DNA of 30,554 nt from Minisyncoccota bacterium (GCA_028715435.1 JAQURU010000002.1:1-30554), one strand, 5' to 3'; numbered from the stretch's first letter, positions 12,757-22,489 are shown. The notes: a model not told the origin generated them from the letters alone. Program-made: numbers and translations.

Positions 12757-13681
12757 ACCAGTTAAATGTTTTTTTCAGTCCCTCTTGGAATTTTATAATC
12801 GGTTCAAATCCTAAAAATTCCTCTATTTTTGATATGTCTGCCTGCGAATGCAACACATCGCCAACCCTCGCATCTTTATACTCTGGGGCAATATCCTTGC
12901 CTGAAATTTTAGCTAAAAATCCAACCAACTCATTAAGGCTTGTTCTTTCATTGCAGGCGATATTAAATACCTCTCCATTCCCCTTCTCGGAGGTTACGGC
13001 AAGCAGATTTGCCACCACAACATTGTCCACAAAAGTAAAATCACGGCTTTGTTCTCCATTCCCAAAAATAACAGGGCTTTTATTCTCCAAGAAGCAATCT
13101 ATAAATTTTGGGATCACCGCAGAATATTGAGAAAATGGATTTTGCTTTGGCCCAAAAACGTTAAAATATCTTAGGCAAGTCGTGGGTAATCCATAAATAT
13201 TCCAAAATATCTGGCAATATCTTTCACCTGCGTATTTTGTCAAAGCATAAGGCGAAATCGGCCTTACTGGAAAATCTTCTTTCTTGGGCAAATCGGGGTT
13301 GTCGCCATACACAGACGACGAAGAGGCATAAACAACTTTTTTAACTTTTTCGTCCCTGGCGGACACAAGTAAATTTAAAGTCGCATTAACATTTGCGCTA
13401 TTAGAAGTGATAGGGTCTTCAATTGACCTTGGCACAGATGGCACTGCCGCCTGATGCAAAACAAATTCCATTCCCCTTACAGCGTTTTTCGCAATTTCTA
13501 AATTAGTTAAGTCACCTTCAACCAATTCAAAATTTGGGTTTTGCAAAAACTCTTCAATATTTTCTCTTCTGCCGGTTGAAAAATTATCAACTACGCGAAC
13601 AGAATCTCCCTGCTCTAAAACTTTTTTAACTATATTTGAGCCAATAAATCCGGCCCCACCTGTCACTAAATATTTAGCCAT
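12737..13681 (-). CDS. NAD-dependent sugar-nucleotide epimerase, WbpP-like
   Basis: A 314-residue extended short-chain dehydrogenase/reductase. NAD motif GGAGFIGS (8-15); SSSSVYG around 120-126 and the catalytic Y145-x3-K149 in PYALTKYAGE. The signature HQAAVPSVPRSIEDPI (76-91) is typical of the WbpP/WbgU group of UDP-GlcNAc(A)/GalNAc(A) 4-epimerases, so conversion between UDP-GlcNAc and UDP-GalNAc, or their uronic acids, is the best guess. Such an enzyme would feed the GT4 and phosphoglycosyl transferase next to it. A UDP-glucose 4-epimerase role is the main alternative. Confidence 0.93.
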   Translation of the reverse strand: MAKYLVTGGAGFIGSNIVKKVLEQGDSVRVVDNFSTGRRENIEEFLQNPNFELVEGDLTNLEIAKNAVRGMEFVLHQAAVPSVPRSIEDPITSNSANVNATLNLLVSARDEKVKKVVYASSSSVYGDNPDLPKKEDFPVRPISPYALTKYAGERYCQIFWNIYGLPTTCLRYFNVFGPKQNPFSQYSAVIPKFIDCFLENKSPVIFGNGEQSRDFTFVDNVVVANLLAVTSEKGNGEVFNIACNERTSLNELVGFLAKISGKDIAPEYKDARVGDVLHSQADISKIEEFLGFEPIIKFQEGLKKTFNWYANQKN

Positions 13682-14889
13682 CTTAACTTTGTTTTTAATT
13701 TATTAATTAAATTATCATTAACCCCAAATGGCAAAAAACACAACAAGCATATAAATGCCGGTATTCTTATGCGCATAAAAAGGCCAAAATTAGATGAATC
13801 AAAAAGTGCCAAAGCCATCAAAAAAATAACAGCAAAAGCCAGTAAAATATACGACTGATATTTTTTATCCCTAATGCATTTCACTATTCCTCTAATTATA
13901 AAATAAAGCATAAAATACCACGGAATCATTTCAAACAAAGCTAAAAAATGCCTGGCATATTTTAACTGCCACACAAAGGGCGCAAACGAAACATATATAA
14001 ATCCTGTCAAATAACTAACGGCAAAATCAATAGGATTGTCAAAGCTTGTCTTAAGCCCCAGGTCCGACCCGCTTCCACTACTATTACCCCCCATAGAACT
14101 AATCGCATGCCTATAACTAGTAACCGCATCTTTGTTTAAAAAGTATTTTAAACCATCTACGCCAAAATATCCGTGGCCTGTTGAAAATAAAGGCACAAAC
14201 CCAAATAGCATCGCGATTATAACAGCATAAATAGTCCTCTTTTTAATATCTATGCTTTTAGCGAAAAACAGCCAGCAAATTCCAAATGTCAACATAACGG
14301 CATATCCGCAATAAAACCTTAAATTAGTCAGGGGAAAAAGCAATATGTAAAAAATTAAAAAGTCGCGGATATTAAAATTCTTAATTATCTTTATCGCAAA
14401 AAACAAAGCCGCCATTGTTAAGCAAACCTGCAAGGCATCTTTCAAAAGCAGGCTTCCGTTAAAAACAAGACTCGGATATACACCCACAATAAGCCCTGTT
14501 AAAAACGCCCATTTCTTTTCGCCCGCTAGTTCAACAATTATTAAATAAACAAAAACTGAAATTAAAGCGCAAAAAACCGCGTTTAATAATTCTCCGGCAA
14601 GAATATTTGGTCCAAAAATAAAATACACAGCAGTAACAACAACTGGATAAAAATGGTTTAAATAAATTTCGGGGTGTAAATCCTTAACTTTTTCTATTGA
14701 AAGGTTACCCTGGCTGAATTGTTCCGTAATAATGGCAGCGCCTTTATCATAAATCATGTAATCGCCAATACCGTCGCTAAAAAAAGAGCTTACGTTGTTA
14801 AAGTGCATTACTAACACAGCTACAATATGTAGTGCAAAAACAATTAAAAACAGGCTTAATAATTTATGTTCTTTCAAAATATTTTTCAT
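13666..14889 (-). CDS. polytopic GT-C-type membrane protein (possible lipid-linked glycosyltransferase)
   Basis: A 407-residue membrane protein with about ten hydrophobic segments from residue 10 to 395. After the first helix is an acidic extracytoplasmic loop, SFFSDGIGDYMIYDKGA (35-51), placed as in GT-C glycosyltransferases of the ArnT/PMT (GT39 and GT83) type, where an Asp in this loop is catalytic. Such enzymes use polyprenyl-phosphate sugars outside the membrane. The LHPEIYLNHFYPVVVTAVYFIFGPN segment, split by the second helix, also fits. I do not recognise a specific family; a Wzy-type polymerase is an alternative. It overlaps both neighbours (16 and 26 bases), so it belongs to the glycan operon. 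Confidence 0.75.
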   Translation of the reverse strand: MKNILKEHKLLSLFLIVFALHIVAVLVMHFNNVSSFFSDGIGDYMIYDKGAAIITEQFSQGNLSIEKVKDLHPEIYLNHFYPVVVTAVYFIFGPNILAGELLNAVFCALISVFVYLIIVELAGEKKWAFLTGLIVGVYPSLVFNGSLLLKDALQVCLTMAALFFAIKIIKNFNIRDFLIFYILLFPLTNLRFYCGYAVMLTFGICWLFFAKSIDIKKRTIYAVIIAMLFGFVPLFSTGHGYFGVDGLKYFLNKDAVTSYRHAISSMGGNSSGSGSDLGLKTSFDNPIDFAVSYLTGFIYVSFAPFVWQLKYARHFLALFEMIPWYFMLYFIIRGIVKCIRDKKYQSYILLAFAVIFLMALALFDSSNFGLFMRIRIPAFICLLCFLPFGVNDNLINKLKTKLRWLNI

Positions 14890-16798
14890 ACCACATTTGA
14901 AATACTAACAAAAACCAAAATTTATATGCAGAATCGGATTTTCCAGACAGATATTTGCTTAAACTTTCTTTTATATACATTTCATCGAAAATTCCCTGCT
15001 CTCTTAATCTTTCTTCGGAAAGATATTTTTCTAAAAGATATTTCAAATCATTTTTAAGCCACTTATCCATTGGAATTGCAAAGCCCTGCTTAGGCCTTTC
15101 TACAAGTTCTTTGGGAACATATCTATATAATATTTTTCTTAAAATATATTTGCTCTGTCCATTTTTATATTTTAAATCAATAGGGACTCTTGCAATAAAC
15201 TCTGCAATTTTATGATCAATCAAGGGTTCCCTTGCCTCCAAACTCACAGCCATTGTCGCCCTATCCACCTTTGCTAAAATATCATCTGGTAAATATGTTT
15301 TAAAATCCACGGCCTGCATTTGAGTTTTTATATTCAAACTCTTCACCTTTTCATATTCATCAAAATTAGTTGGCAACGTTACATACTCTTTTTTTAAAAA
15401 CAGCTTTATTTCATCTGGTAGCCAGTAGCTATATCCATTTTTAACAATGACGGATAGCTTATTATCCTTGCGCTTAATAATATTTTTAAATTTATTAATC
15501 TTGTTTTCCAAATTTGTGTATTTCGGCAACACAAAAGAAAACAAATTATAAACTTTTACGACAAAATTAACAGAAAATGTAGATAAAGCAAAATAAGCAA
15601 AAGATAATAAAAAAGGTGGTGTTTTTTGAACAATAAAATAATATTTACTCAGTAATTCATAAAGTGAATAGCCACAAAAAAGCTCATCCCCTGCGTCCGC
15701 TGAAAGTGCCACCGTCACCCTTTCCCTTGCAAATTTAGACACCAAATAGGTGGGAATCGCCGAGCTGTCGCCGAAGGGTTCGTCATAAATTTCCGGTAGC
15801 TTTGGAATAATTTCTAAAGCATCTTTTGCTGTGCAATAAAATTCGTGGTGGTCAGTCCCTAAATGTTCTGCAATCTTTTTGGCATAAGGAGCTTCGTTGT
15901 ATTCTTTTTCATTAAATCCAATAGTAAAAGTTTTGATTGGATTTTTTGAATTTTTTTGCAGAAGGGCCGTCACCAAGCTTGAATCTATTCCCCCCGACAA
16001 AAAAACACCAACGGGCACATCAGAAACCATTCTATATTGGAAAGATTCAGTTAAAATTTCTTCTAATTCTTTTTCAATTCCCTCCTCAGATTTATCTATC
16101 TTTTCTGCTAGATAAAAATCAATAATATCCCAATACTTTGTTTCTTTTATATCTCCATTTTTATCAACTTCAAGATAATGTCCAGGTCTTACCTTGTGTG
16201 TATTCTCAAAAATTGTGTAAGGGGCCAAAATATATCCAAACTGCAAAAACAAAGCTAACGCCGAAAAGTTTATTTCTTTTTTAAATTCTGGATGTTTATG
16301 AAAAGCTTTTAACTCAGATGAAAATAAAAACCTATCACCATCAAAGTAATAATATAAGGGCTTCACCCCGGCTCTATCTCTCACCAAAAAAAGCTTTTCC
16401 TTTTTTGCATCCCAAATCGCAAAGGCAAACATCCCTCTAAATTTTTGAATACAATCAATTCCCCACTCCTGGTATGACTTTATAATAATTTCTGTGTCAG
16501 AATTGCTTTTAAATTTATAATCCTTAACCTCCAGCTCTTTACGAATTTCAGCAAAATTATAAACCTCGCCGTTAAAAGTAATCCAAATGGTTTGGTCATC
16601 ATTTGCCATCGGCTGATGTCCTGCTGGCGATAAATCAAGAATGGATAGCCTCCTGTGTCCAAAACCAATGTTATTTTTTGGGTCAACAAAAATTCCTGAG
16701 TCGTCTGGACCCCTCAGATATAAGCAATCTGTCATTTTTTCCAGCGTTCCCTCAGATATTTTATTTTTAAAATCCCAAATACCAGTTATTCCACACAT
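14864..16798 (-). CDS. asnB: AsnB-type glutamine-dependent asparagine synthetase / amidotransferase
   Basis: A 644-residue two-domain protein. The N-terminal glutaminase domain starts MCGITGIWDF, with Cys2 as nucleophile after Met removal, and shows LRGPDDSG, GHRRLSILDL, FNGEVYN and VRDRAGVKPLYY. The C-terminal ATP-pyrophosphatase domain has SGGIDSS (268-274), DEPFGDSSAIPTYLVSK and SADAGDELFCGY. It could make asparagine from aspartate. AsnB homologues are also common in surface-polysaccharide loci, where some amidate sugar uronic acids. Its place between glycosyltransferases, in a locus with a nucleotide-sugar dehydrogenase-like gene, makes the second role attractive but unproven. All catalytic motifs are intact. 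It overlaps the GT-C gene by 26 bases. Confidence 0.95.
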   Translation of the reverse strand: MCGITGIWDFKNKISEGTLEKMTDCLYLRGPDDSGIFVDPKNNIGFGHRRLSILDLSPAGHQPMANDDQTIWITFNGEVYNFAEIRKELEVKDYKFKSNSDTEIIIKSYQEWGIDCIQKFRGMFAFAIWDAKKEKLFLVRDRAGVKPLYYYFDGDRFLFSSELKAFHKHPEFKKEINFSALALFLQFGYILAPYTIFENTHKVRPGHYLEVDKNGDIKETKYWDIIDFYLAEKIDKSEEGIEKELEEILTESFQYRMVSDVPVGVFLSGGIDSSLVTALLQKNSKNPIKTFTIGFNEKEYNEAPYAKKIAEHLGTDHHEFYCTAKDALEIIPKLPEIYDEPFGDSSAIPTYLVSKFARERVTVALSADAGDELFCGYSLYELLSKYYFIVQKTPPFLLSFAYFALSTFSVNFVVKVYNLFSFVLPKYTNLENKINKFKNIIKRKDNKLSVIVKNGYSYWLPDEIKLFLKKEYVTLPTNFDEYEKVKSLNIKTQMQAVDFKTYLPDDILAKVDRATMAVSLEAREPLIDHKIAEFIARVPIDLKYKNGQSKYILRKILYRYVPKELVERPKQGFAIPMDKWLKNDLKYLLEKYLSEERLREQGIFDEMYIKESLSKYLSGKSDSAYKFWFLLVFQMWYEKYFERT

Positions 16799-16802
16799 AT
16801 TT

Positions 16803-19079
16803 TTATCTTTCTATTATTTCTTTAAATAATTTTTCGTATTCGGGAACACTCTTTGCTGCTGTAAATTTTTTACTTTGCTCTTTGCCATTCATAGAAAATC
16901 TGCTTTTTAAATTCACATCATTTAATAACTTGATTATAGCATCAGCTAGGGCTTTTTCGTCTCTAACTGACGCCAAGATTCCGCTTTTACCGTTTTCTAT
17001 AATTTCGTTTGGGCCAGATTGGCAATCGGTAGAAATTACGGGCGCCCCACAGGCCATTGCCTCAACCAAGACATTTGGGAATCCCTCCAATATAGAAGAA
17101 AGTATAAATATATCGGCTTTTGCCATATATTTAAAAGGATTTTTTTGAGAACCCAACAAAAAAACATTTTTTTCCAAATTGAGTTCTCTTATTATCCCCT
17201 CTATTTTTTTTCTTTCTTCTCCTTCGCCGATAATAAATAAGTTTAACGGATTTTTACTAAGCGCTAAAGAGAAAGCCCTTAACATTGTTAAATAGTCTTT
17301 TGCTTTTGTTAATCTACCCACGGCTAAAACTTTTGGCAAAGATGAATTTAAAAATCGTTCATCCTCTATTGGTTCTTGGGATAATTTATAAAAATCTCCA
17401 TTTATAACTGGGTTATAAATTACCTTTAAGGTTGGTAAATCTCCAATAATTTTTGCCAAATCATCTTTTACGCCATTTGAAACGCAGACTATTGCGTCTG
17501 CTTTTCTGTAGAATATTTTTACCAAGGCGCCAAGAAAAAATCTAGCAATAAATTTATGGCTAAATTTTGTGGCAGAACTAGAGGCTATTTGCGATAAAGT
17601 GCTCCTTTCCGAAATAATAATTTTTGTTTTTGTTCTAAAATTTGTTTTTGTTATTGTAGCTGCTAAGTTTAGTTTTGGAAAAACTGAAAATAAGATATCG
17701 GGTTTTTTAATTTTTAAATATTTATTTAACCTCAAAATTATTGAAAAAATATTTTTTGAGTTTAAGTTTACAACCTCAATATGTGGCGGTAAAATATTTA
17801 AATATTCACCTTTTGCTTGGCCCAATAATAAAGAAACATCAAAATCATCTTTATTAACACCCTCTAAAAGATTAACAATAAATCTTTCTGTTCCGCCATT
17901 CTCCAAAGATGATATTAAAAATGCAATTTTGTGTTTATTGGGGCTTTCTTTACGAGTTGATAAAATAATCTCGCTATATTGCTTAACAGTTTCTTTTATG
18001 TCAAATTTTTTTCTAGTATAATCTTTAATTTCTTGTTTTTGTGGATTTTGCAAAGAATCAAACATGGCTTCTGCTATCTTTTCCGGCTCATAATTATAAA
18101 CTATATTTCCATATTTGCCGTTATCTAAAATTTCTAATAGAGCCCCTGTGGAAAAAGTTGTAACCACGGGCGCCCCATAAATCATTGCTTCGACTAAAAC
18201 ATTGCCGAAACTTTCATATTTAGATACATGAACAAGTAAATCTGCCATTTTCATATACGCAAAAATATCTTTTTTCCAGCCCAATAAAAAGACTTTTCGC
18301 TCCAATCCTAGTTCTTTAATTTTTTCTCTAAGATGGGCTTCTTTTTCTCCTGTTCCTATAATAAATAAGCTGGCATCTGGTTTTTTTTTAAGCAACAATT
18401 CAAAAGCATCAATCAAAAGGGATTGATTTTTATTTTCATCCAAACCTCCAACATTGATAATTTTAACTGGCGCTTTTAAAAATTCTTTTTCTATCTGCGA
18501 TTTATCATCTCTATCTGCGGCCTCAATATCAACCCCGCTATATATAACAGAAATATTATTCTTTACTTTCATCGCATCTCTTAAATACTTTTTCATTGCC
18601 TCGCTTATAACGATCACCTTGTCTGCACGATTATAAGAAAAACTCAATAAAAATTTTAATAATCGCACTCTTTTGTTGGCGTAGATATTCTTTTCAAAAA
18701 ATCTTTCACTTACCGTGTATTCCGCCAAAATCAATGGTGTTTTAATATTAAATATTTTGCAAGCCAAAAATGTTTGTGCATTATTAACATCTATAAAAGA
18801 AATTATGACATTATAATTGTTATGCCTTAGAAATTTACCCGTCTTATATATTTTTTTGAAAAATCTAATTATCTTAAAAATAAATAAATGCTTGGGCGAA
18901 GTATCTACGTTTAAAATATGAGTGTTTACATCTTCTGGAATCTCAAAATCTATTTTATTTTCACCCATCAATAAATCTATGGTAAAAATATTTCTGTCCA
19001 AGTATTTCAAAATATAGGAAACAATTCTCTCGCATCCGTGGCTGGACATATTAGGAATAATAACCAATAATCTAATCAT
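16803..19079 (-). CDS. tandem fusion of two GT4 glycosyltransferases
   Basis: A 758-residue single reading frame made of two complete GT-B/GT4 enzymes. The first spans about 1-375: start LLVIIPNMSSHGCER, donor site VGGLDENKNQSLLIDAF (210-226), E-x7-E at E289 and E297 in KYESFGNVLVEAM. The second spans about 384-758: start IAFLISSLENGGTERF, donor site VGRLTKAKDYLTMLRAF, E-x7-E at E665 and E673 in LEGFPNVLVEAMACGAP. Both active sites look intact, and the halves are related but clearly diverged, so this is not a recent duplication. The fusion suggests two consecutive sugars added by one polypeptide. A single-base frame error joining two genes is possible but unlikely, since the linker (about 374-384) is in frame without disruption. 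Confidence 0.93.
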   Translation of the reverse strand: MIRLLVIIPNMSSHGCERIVSYILKYLDRNIFTIDLLMGENKIDFEIPEDVNTHILNVDTSPKHLFIFKIIRFFKKIYKTGKFLRHNNYNVIISFIDVNNAQTFLACKIFNIKTPLILAEYTVSERFFEKNIYANKRVRLLKFLLSFSYNRADKVIVISEAMKKYLRDAMKVKNNISVIYSGVDIEAADRDDKSQIEKEFLKAPVKIINVGGLDENKNQSLLIDAFELLLKKKPDASLFIIGTGEKEAHLREKIKELGLERKVFLLGWKKDIFAYMKMADLLVHVSKYESFGNVLVEAMIYGAPVVTTFSTGALLEILDNGKYGNIVYNYEPEKIAEAMFDSLQNPQKQEIKDYTRKKFDIKETVKQYSEIILSTRKESPNKHKIAFLISSLENGGTERFIVNLLEGVNKDDFDVSLLLGQAKGEYLNILPPHIEVVNLNSKNIFSIILRLNKYLKIKKPDILFSVFPKLNLAATITKTNFRTKTKIIISERSTLSQIASSSATKFSHKFIARFFLGALVKIFYRKADAIVCVSNGVKDDLAKIIGDLPTLKVIYNPVINGDFYKLSQEPIEDERFLNSSLPKVLAVGRLTKAKDYLTMLRAFSLALSKNPLNLFIIGEGEERKKIEGIIRELNLEKNVFLLGSQKNPFKYMAKADIFILSSILEGFPNVLVEAMACGAPVISTDCQSGPNEIIENGKSGILASVRDEKALADAIIKLLNDVNLKSRFSMNGKEQSKKFTAAKSVPEYEKLFKEIIER

Positions 19080-19971
19080 TTCTCTTTATAATAAATCTCG
19101 GAAAGAATGAGGCTGATACCAAATAAATCCATGTTTTAATAGATAAAAAATCATATTTTAAGGCTTTTAAAAAGCTATCTACTCCTTCTTTTCTCCTTCC
19201 TGCCAAAATACACATAATGCCCCTACTCCTTAACCATTGATTCATTTTTTTAGGACACAATCTTTCAATATCTGCTTTAAATATCCTTATATATTCATCA
19301 ATGCCAAGTATCCATTCCTCCGCATCTTTTTTTATATTTTTTGTTATTCTGTCTCCTGATGCCAAAGAGCAATACAAACCTGTGGCGGGAATGCAGAAAA
19401 AATTACAATCTCTAGCCAAAGCATCATAAAAAATATTAGTATTTCTTTTTACATTTTCAGGAAATCTAACACTTAAAGAACTTCTTTTTATACAAGGAAG
19501 ATGATCTCCTATGTGAGGACTGCAAATTATATATTTAAAATCCAATTCCAATCCATCCTTAGGAAGAATAAGGTTGGCCTTTTTATTTTTGCTATCTTTA
19601 TCAACCGCATCTAACATAAAAACCTTAATTGATGACTTCCTTTTGATCCATTCTCTAAAAACCAAAAGGGCATTATCATCAAGTTTATCATCACTATCCA
19701 GCATAATTACATAGTCTCCCCTAGCCGCTTCTATGCCAATATTTCTGGGAATAAAATGTCCGCCAGAATTTATTTTATTTTTTATATATTTTATCCTAGG
19801 GTCAGATAAAGATTCAACCACTTTTTCTGTGTCATCGATTGAACCATCATCAACAATAATATATTCAAAATCACCGAACGTTTGCCTTAGAACAGACGCT
19901 ATGGTATCTCTTATAATATAAGCGCGATTATATGTCGGAGTTATTATAGTAAAAAATGGATTTTTATTCAT
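19072..19971 (-). CDS. GT2-family glycosyltransferase
   Basis: A 299-residue GT-A inverting glycosyltransferase. Motifs: FFTIITPTYNRAYIIRDTI (6-24), the UDP-binding IIVDDGSIDDTE (38-49, D41-D42) and the metal-binding DXD-like LDSDD (91-95), preceded by IPRNIGIEAARGDYVIML. The C-terminal part (about 110-299) has no motif I can assign, and ends in a hydrophobic stretch (WIYLVSASFFPRFI) that may touch the membrane. It overlaps the double GT4 gene by 8 bases and the deacetylase-like gene by 8 bases. Confidence 0.94.
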   Translation of the reverse strand: MNKNPFFTIITPTYNRAYIIRDTIASVLRQTFGDFEYIIVDDGSIDDTEKVVESLSDPRIKYIKNKINSGGHFIPRNIGIEAARGDYVIMLDSDDKLDDNALLVFREWIKRKSSIKVFMLDAVDKDSKNKKANLILPKDGLELDFKYIICSPHIGDHLPCIKRSSLSVRFPENVKRNTNIFYDALARDCNFFCIPATGLYCSLASGDRITKNIKKDAEEWILGIDEYIRIFKADIERLCPKKMNQWLRSRGIMCILAGRRKEGVDSFLKALKYDFLSIKTWIYLVSASFFPRFIIKRND

Positions 19972-20839
19972 TGAATGCCTCTTTTATATTAACAAACTCA
20001 ACATTATCAACGGACAAAAGATAATCTAAAAATTTTTTAAATTCTGATAAAAATGTGGGGCTTGCTATTAGTTCTTGATGGTGGGTTGCAATTATTAACC
20101 TACTAGTGCCTTCTCTTGTTTGCATCTCAAAAATATTTTTGGCTTCTTCGAAGGACATTTTTTGGTTAAAAAGGATAGCTGCCTTTTCTCTGTGGTCTTT
20201 AAAATAAAAAATGCTTTGCGGCACAGAATATGGTTTTTGAGTATGATTTACCTTATAAAAAAGCCTTTTTATGAGATTTTTTAAATAAAAAATATCAATT
20301 TTCCTGCTTATTTTTTTAATATCAAATATTGTATTTATATTTTTAATACCCAAATTTACTAAAACATCAATACATTCTTTTGAAATCCCGTTGTCTGGCG
20401 GAACAAAAACTTCTAATCTTTGAGTGAATAAACTTTCTATGTGATTTTTTCCCCCTGCTAATTCTTTCTCCAGCGTCTTTTTATCTTTCCATAAACATTC
20501 CCCTAAATAATTTCTATTTTTGAAAATATATTTATGGTCGTATCCGTGAAGCGATAAATATATATTATTATTGTTAATCTTATTTTCCATATATTCAACC
20601 AATCCAAGGTTAAGCCCAATATTATACTTTTTATCGCCGACATTAAGTGTTTTACCCCTTCCTTTTATATTTTGATCTATCTGACCCACCTCGCAAACAA
20701 AAGGAATAACCGCAAAAGAAATTGGTATTCTGCCAAAATACCGCCCATATATTAAATCTATATCCTCTTGTTTGGAATAAAATGACAAATCATCATCTCT
20801 AATGGCAATTTTAATTATTGGCATTTTTTTATCATCCAT
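19964..20839 (-). CDS. polysaccharide-deacetylase-fold protein
   Basis: A 291-residue protein without a signal peptide. It has the NodB-fold hallmarks IAIRDDDLSF (11-20, metal-binding DDD 15-17), then SFAVIPFVCEVG (41-52) and LSLHGYDHKYI (96-106) with the H98/H102 pair. The RDDD...HGYDH pattern resembles the DUF2334 and other predicted deacetylases that act on carbohydrates. In a glycan locus it may remove N- or O-acetyl groups from a sugar or lipid-linked intermediate on the cytoplasmic side. It overlaps both neighbours by 8 bases. Substrate unknown. Confidence 0.8.
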   Translation of the reverse strand: MDDKKMPIIKIAIRDDDLSFYSKQEDIDLIYGRYFGRIPISFAVIPFVCEVGQIDQNIKGRGKTLNVGDKKYNIGLNLGLVEYMENKINNNNIYLSLHGYDHKYIFKNRNYLGECLWKDKKTLEKELAGGKNHIESLFTQRLEVFVPPDNGISKECIDVLVNLGIKNINTIFDIKKISRKIDIFYLKNLIKRLFYKVNHTQKPYSVPQSIFYFKDHREKAAILFNQKMSFEEAKNIFEMQTREGTSRLIIATHHQELIASPTFLSEFKKFLDYLLSVDNVEFVNIKEAFNE

Positions 20840-21863
20840 TTAAATGCTTTTTATATCTAGCTTCAAAATATAAGTTTGCGTTTTCTCTCTCAAAATTTTT
20901 TTTAAAAAGCATTGCTGGTAAATAAAATGGAAGGTTTTTCACGAATTTTAAAATCTTTAAAATAAGGTCATTCTTCTTATCGTTTCCGAACTTACCTAAT
21001 TCTTCAACGGTCATTGCATTTGAATAATCTTTAAGCTCTTTCTTTGTAAATATTTTTTTGATTTTATCTTTTAACTTAGAGGTAACCGAACCCAACATCA
21101 TACTCTCTAAACAACTAGCTATATATGCCAAAGACAAATCCCCATATGTTTCTATAACTATGTTATCAAATCCATATTTTTCTAAAGCAAATTTTAAAGA
21201 TTGGGCGGACCACCAAATAAAATGATGGGGAGGGAAATCTCCTGTGTCAGTATTGTGCTGCAAGTTTGCGGTAATCCTATTTCTATTCGGCATAGTTCCC
21301 AAGATAAAAAAGTTGTTATTTCCCAAGACTTTTAGATTGTCAAAGAACCCCTTAACATCTTCCTGGTGTTCCAGAACTTCAAAAAAGGAAAAAACATCAA
21401 ATTTTTCTTTCATCTCTGTGGCCGCAACGGAGAGGCTAAGCGCCTGGCAGTCCAAATTATTCTGCTGGCCCACGAAAACAGATTTTTTGTCAAAATCAAT
21501 GCCAGAAACTTTTTTAAAATCTGTTTTAACCTTTTTTATAAATGATCCTTCTCCGCAACCAATATCAAGCAATGACAAATCTCTTAGATTTAAATTAGGA
21601 TTGTTTTTTTTAAAAAAAACAAAAAAAGTATTTGTCCAATATGGCGGCTCCTTAAATCCTATATCGTGTCTTATATCATAAAGGCCACCAGCTTGATCTA
21701 TATAAAAATCGGGTGCTATTTTTCTTGGATTCCAAAATTCTAGATCACAATTATCACAGTGATATAGTTTATAATTTTGATTATCGGCTTTATCGGTATA
21801 TATTTTTATAGAATTGTCACTCCCTATTTTAATTTCACAAACTGGGCAATTAATTTGTTGCAT
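20832..21863 (-). CDS. SAM-dependent methyltransferase with N-terminal zinc ribbon
   Basis: A 343-residue class I methyltransferase. Residues 1-45 hold a zinc-ribbon-like module, CPVC (C6, C9) and CDNC (C36, C39). The SAM-binding motif I is SLLDIGCGEGSF (97-108), followed by an acidic strand end GIDFDKKSV and FDVFSFFEVLEHQEDVKGF. The CxxC...CxxC plus Methyltransf_23 layout is common in polysaccharide and deoxysugar loci, where such proteins methylate sugars. Here it would add a methyl decoration. The C-terminal 100 residues are Lys/Phe-rich and unassigned. Confidence 0.9.
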   Translation of the reverse strand: MQQINCPVCEIKIGSDNSIKIYTDKADNQNYKLYHCDNCDLEFWNPRKIAPDFYIDQAGGLYDIRHDIGFKEPPYWTNTFFVFFKKNNPNLNLRDLSLLDIGCGEGSFIKKVKTDFKKVSGIDFDKKSVFVGQQNNLDCQALSLSVAATEMKEKFDVFSFFEVLEHQEDVKGFFDNLKVLGNNNFFILGTMPNRNRITANLQHNTDTGDFPPHHFIWWSAQSLKFALEKYGFDNIVIETYGDLSLAYIASCLESMMLGSVTSKLKDKIKKIFTKKELKDYSNAMTVEELGKFGNDKKNDLILKILKFVKNLPFYLPAMLFKKNFERENANLYFEARYKKHLNG

Positions 21864-21878
21864 AGTTTAATATTGCAA

Positions 21879-22484
21879 TTATCTGTCTTTTAAAAATTTT
21901 GCCGGGACGCCTGCATAAACCTTAAAGGGTTCCAAATTTTTTGTTACAACAGCTCCGGCACCCACCACTACCCCATTCCCGATTTTAACCCCACTCAATA
22001 TCTTGCACCCAGCCCCAACCCAAACATCGTCTCCTATAATAATTTTACCTTTTATATCCCCTTGATGTTTTATAGGAATGTTTTTGTCTGAAAATTTATG
22101 ATTATCAGTAATTATAACAACTTGTGGGCCAATAGCCACATTGCTTCCAATAGTCAAACTTCCCCTAGAGCTTATAAAACAGAAAGAATTTATAGATGAA
22201 TTACTATGAATAGTGATGTCTGCTTCCATAGCCCCTATCTGAACATAATCATTTATCATGCAATTTTCTTCAATTATTATTTTCCCTCCCCCAGAAAATA
22301 TTTTTGTACACTCATTTATTTCGCAGTTATCTCCAATAATTATACTACCCCCATCAATGGCCTTTAATTTTACCCTTGGTCCAATGTAAATATTTTTTCC
22401 TATCTTAATTTTTCTATTAGCAAAAAATTTTAATCTTCTAAAAAAACTTAAGCTTCTTTTAATTATTTTAATTATTGATTTCAT
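21879..22484 (-). CDS. hexapeptide-repeat (left-handed beta-helix) acyltransferase
   Basis: A 201-residue protein. After a basic amphipathic N-terminus (1-28) comes a run of hexapeptide turns from IGKNIYIGPRVKL (28-40) to VVVGAGAVVTKNL (172-184), the left-handed beta-helix of the maltose/galactoside O-acetyltransferase group. H129 in IITDNHKF is the likely catalytic His; the loop 129-146 and the closing VYAGVPAKFLKDR (189-201) are typical. It probably O- or N-acetylates a sugar of the glycan, using acetyl-CoA. The basic N-terminal helix may bind membrane, as in WcaF-like enzymes. Confidence 0.92.
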   Translation of the reverse strand: MKSIIKIIKRSLSFFRRLKFFANRKIKIGKNIYIGPRVKLKAIDGGSIIIGDNCEINECTKIFSGGGKIIIEENCMINDYVQIGAMEADITIHSNSSINSFCFISSRGSLTIGSNVAIGPQVVIITDNHKFSDKNIPIKHQGDIKGKIIIGDDVWVGAGCKILSGVKIGNGVVVGAGAVVTKNLEPFKVYAGVPAKFLKDR

Positions 22485-22489
22485 TTGTT

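Noticed and set aside
16803..19079. Double glycosyltransferase as an artefact of two genes joined by a sequencing error
   Set aside because: The frame stays open with a sensible linker and both halves are complete; I keep it as a fusion, with read checks suggested.
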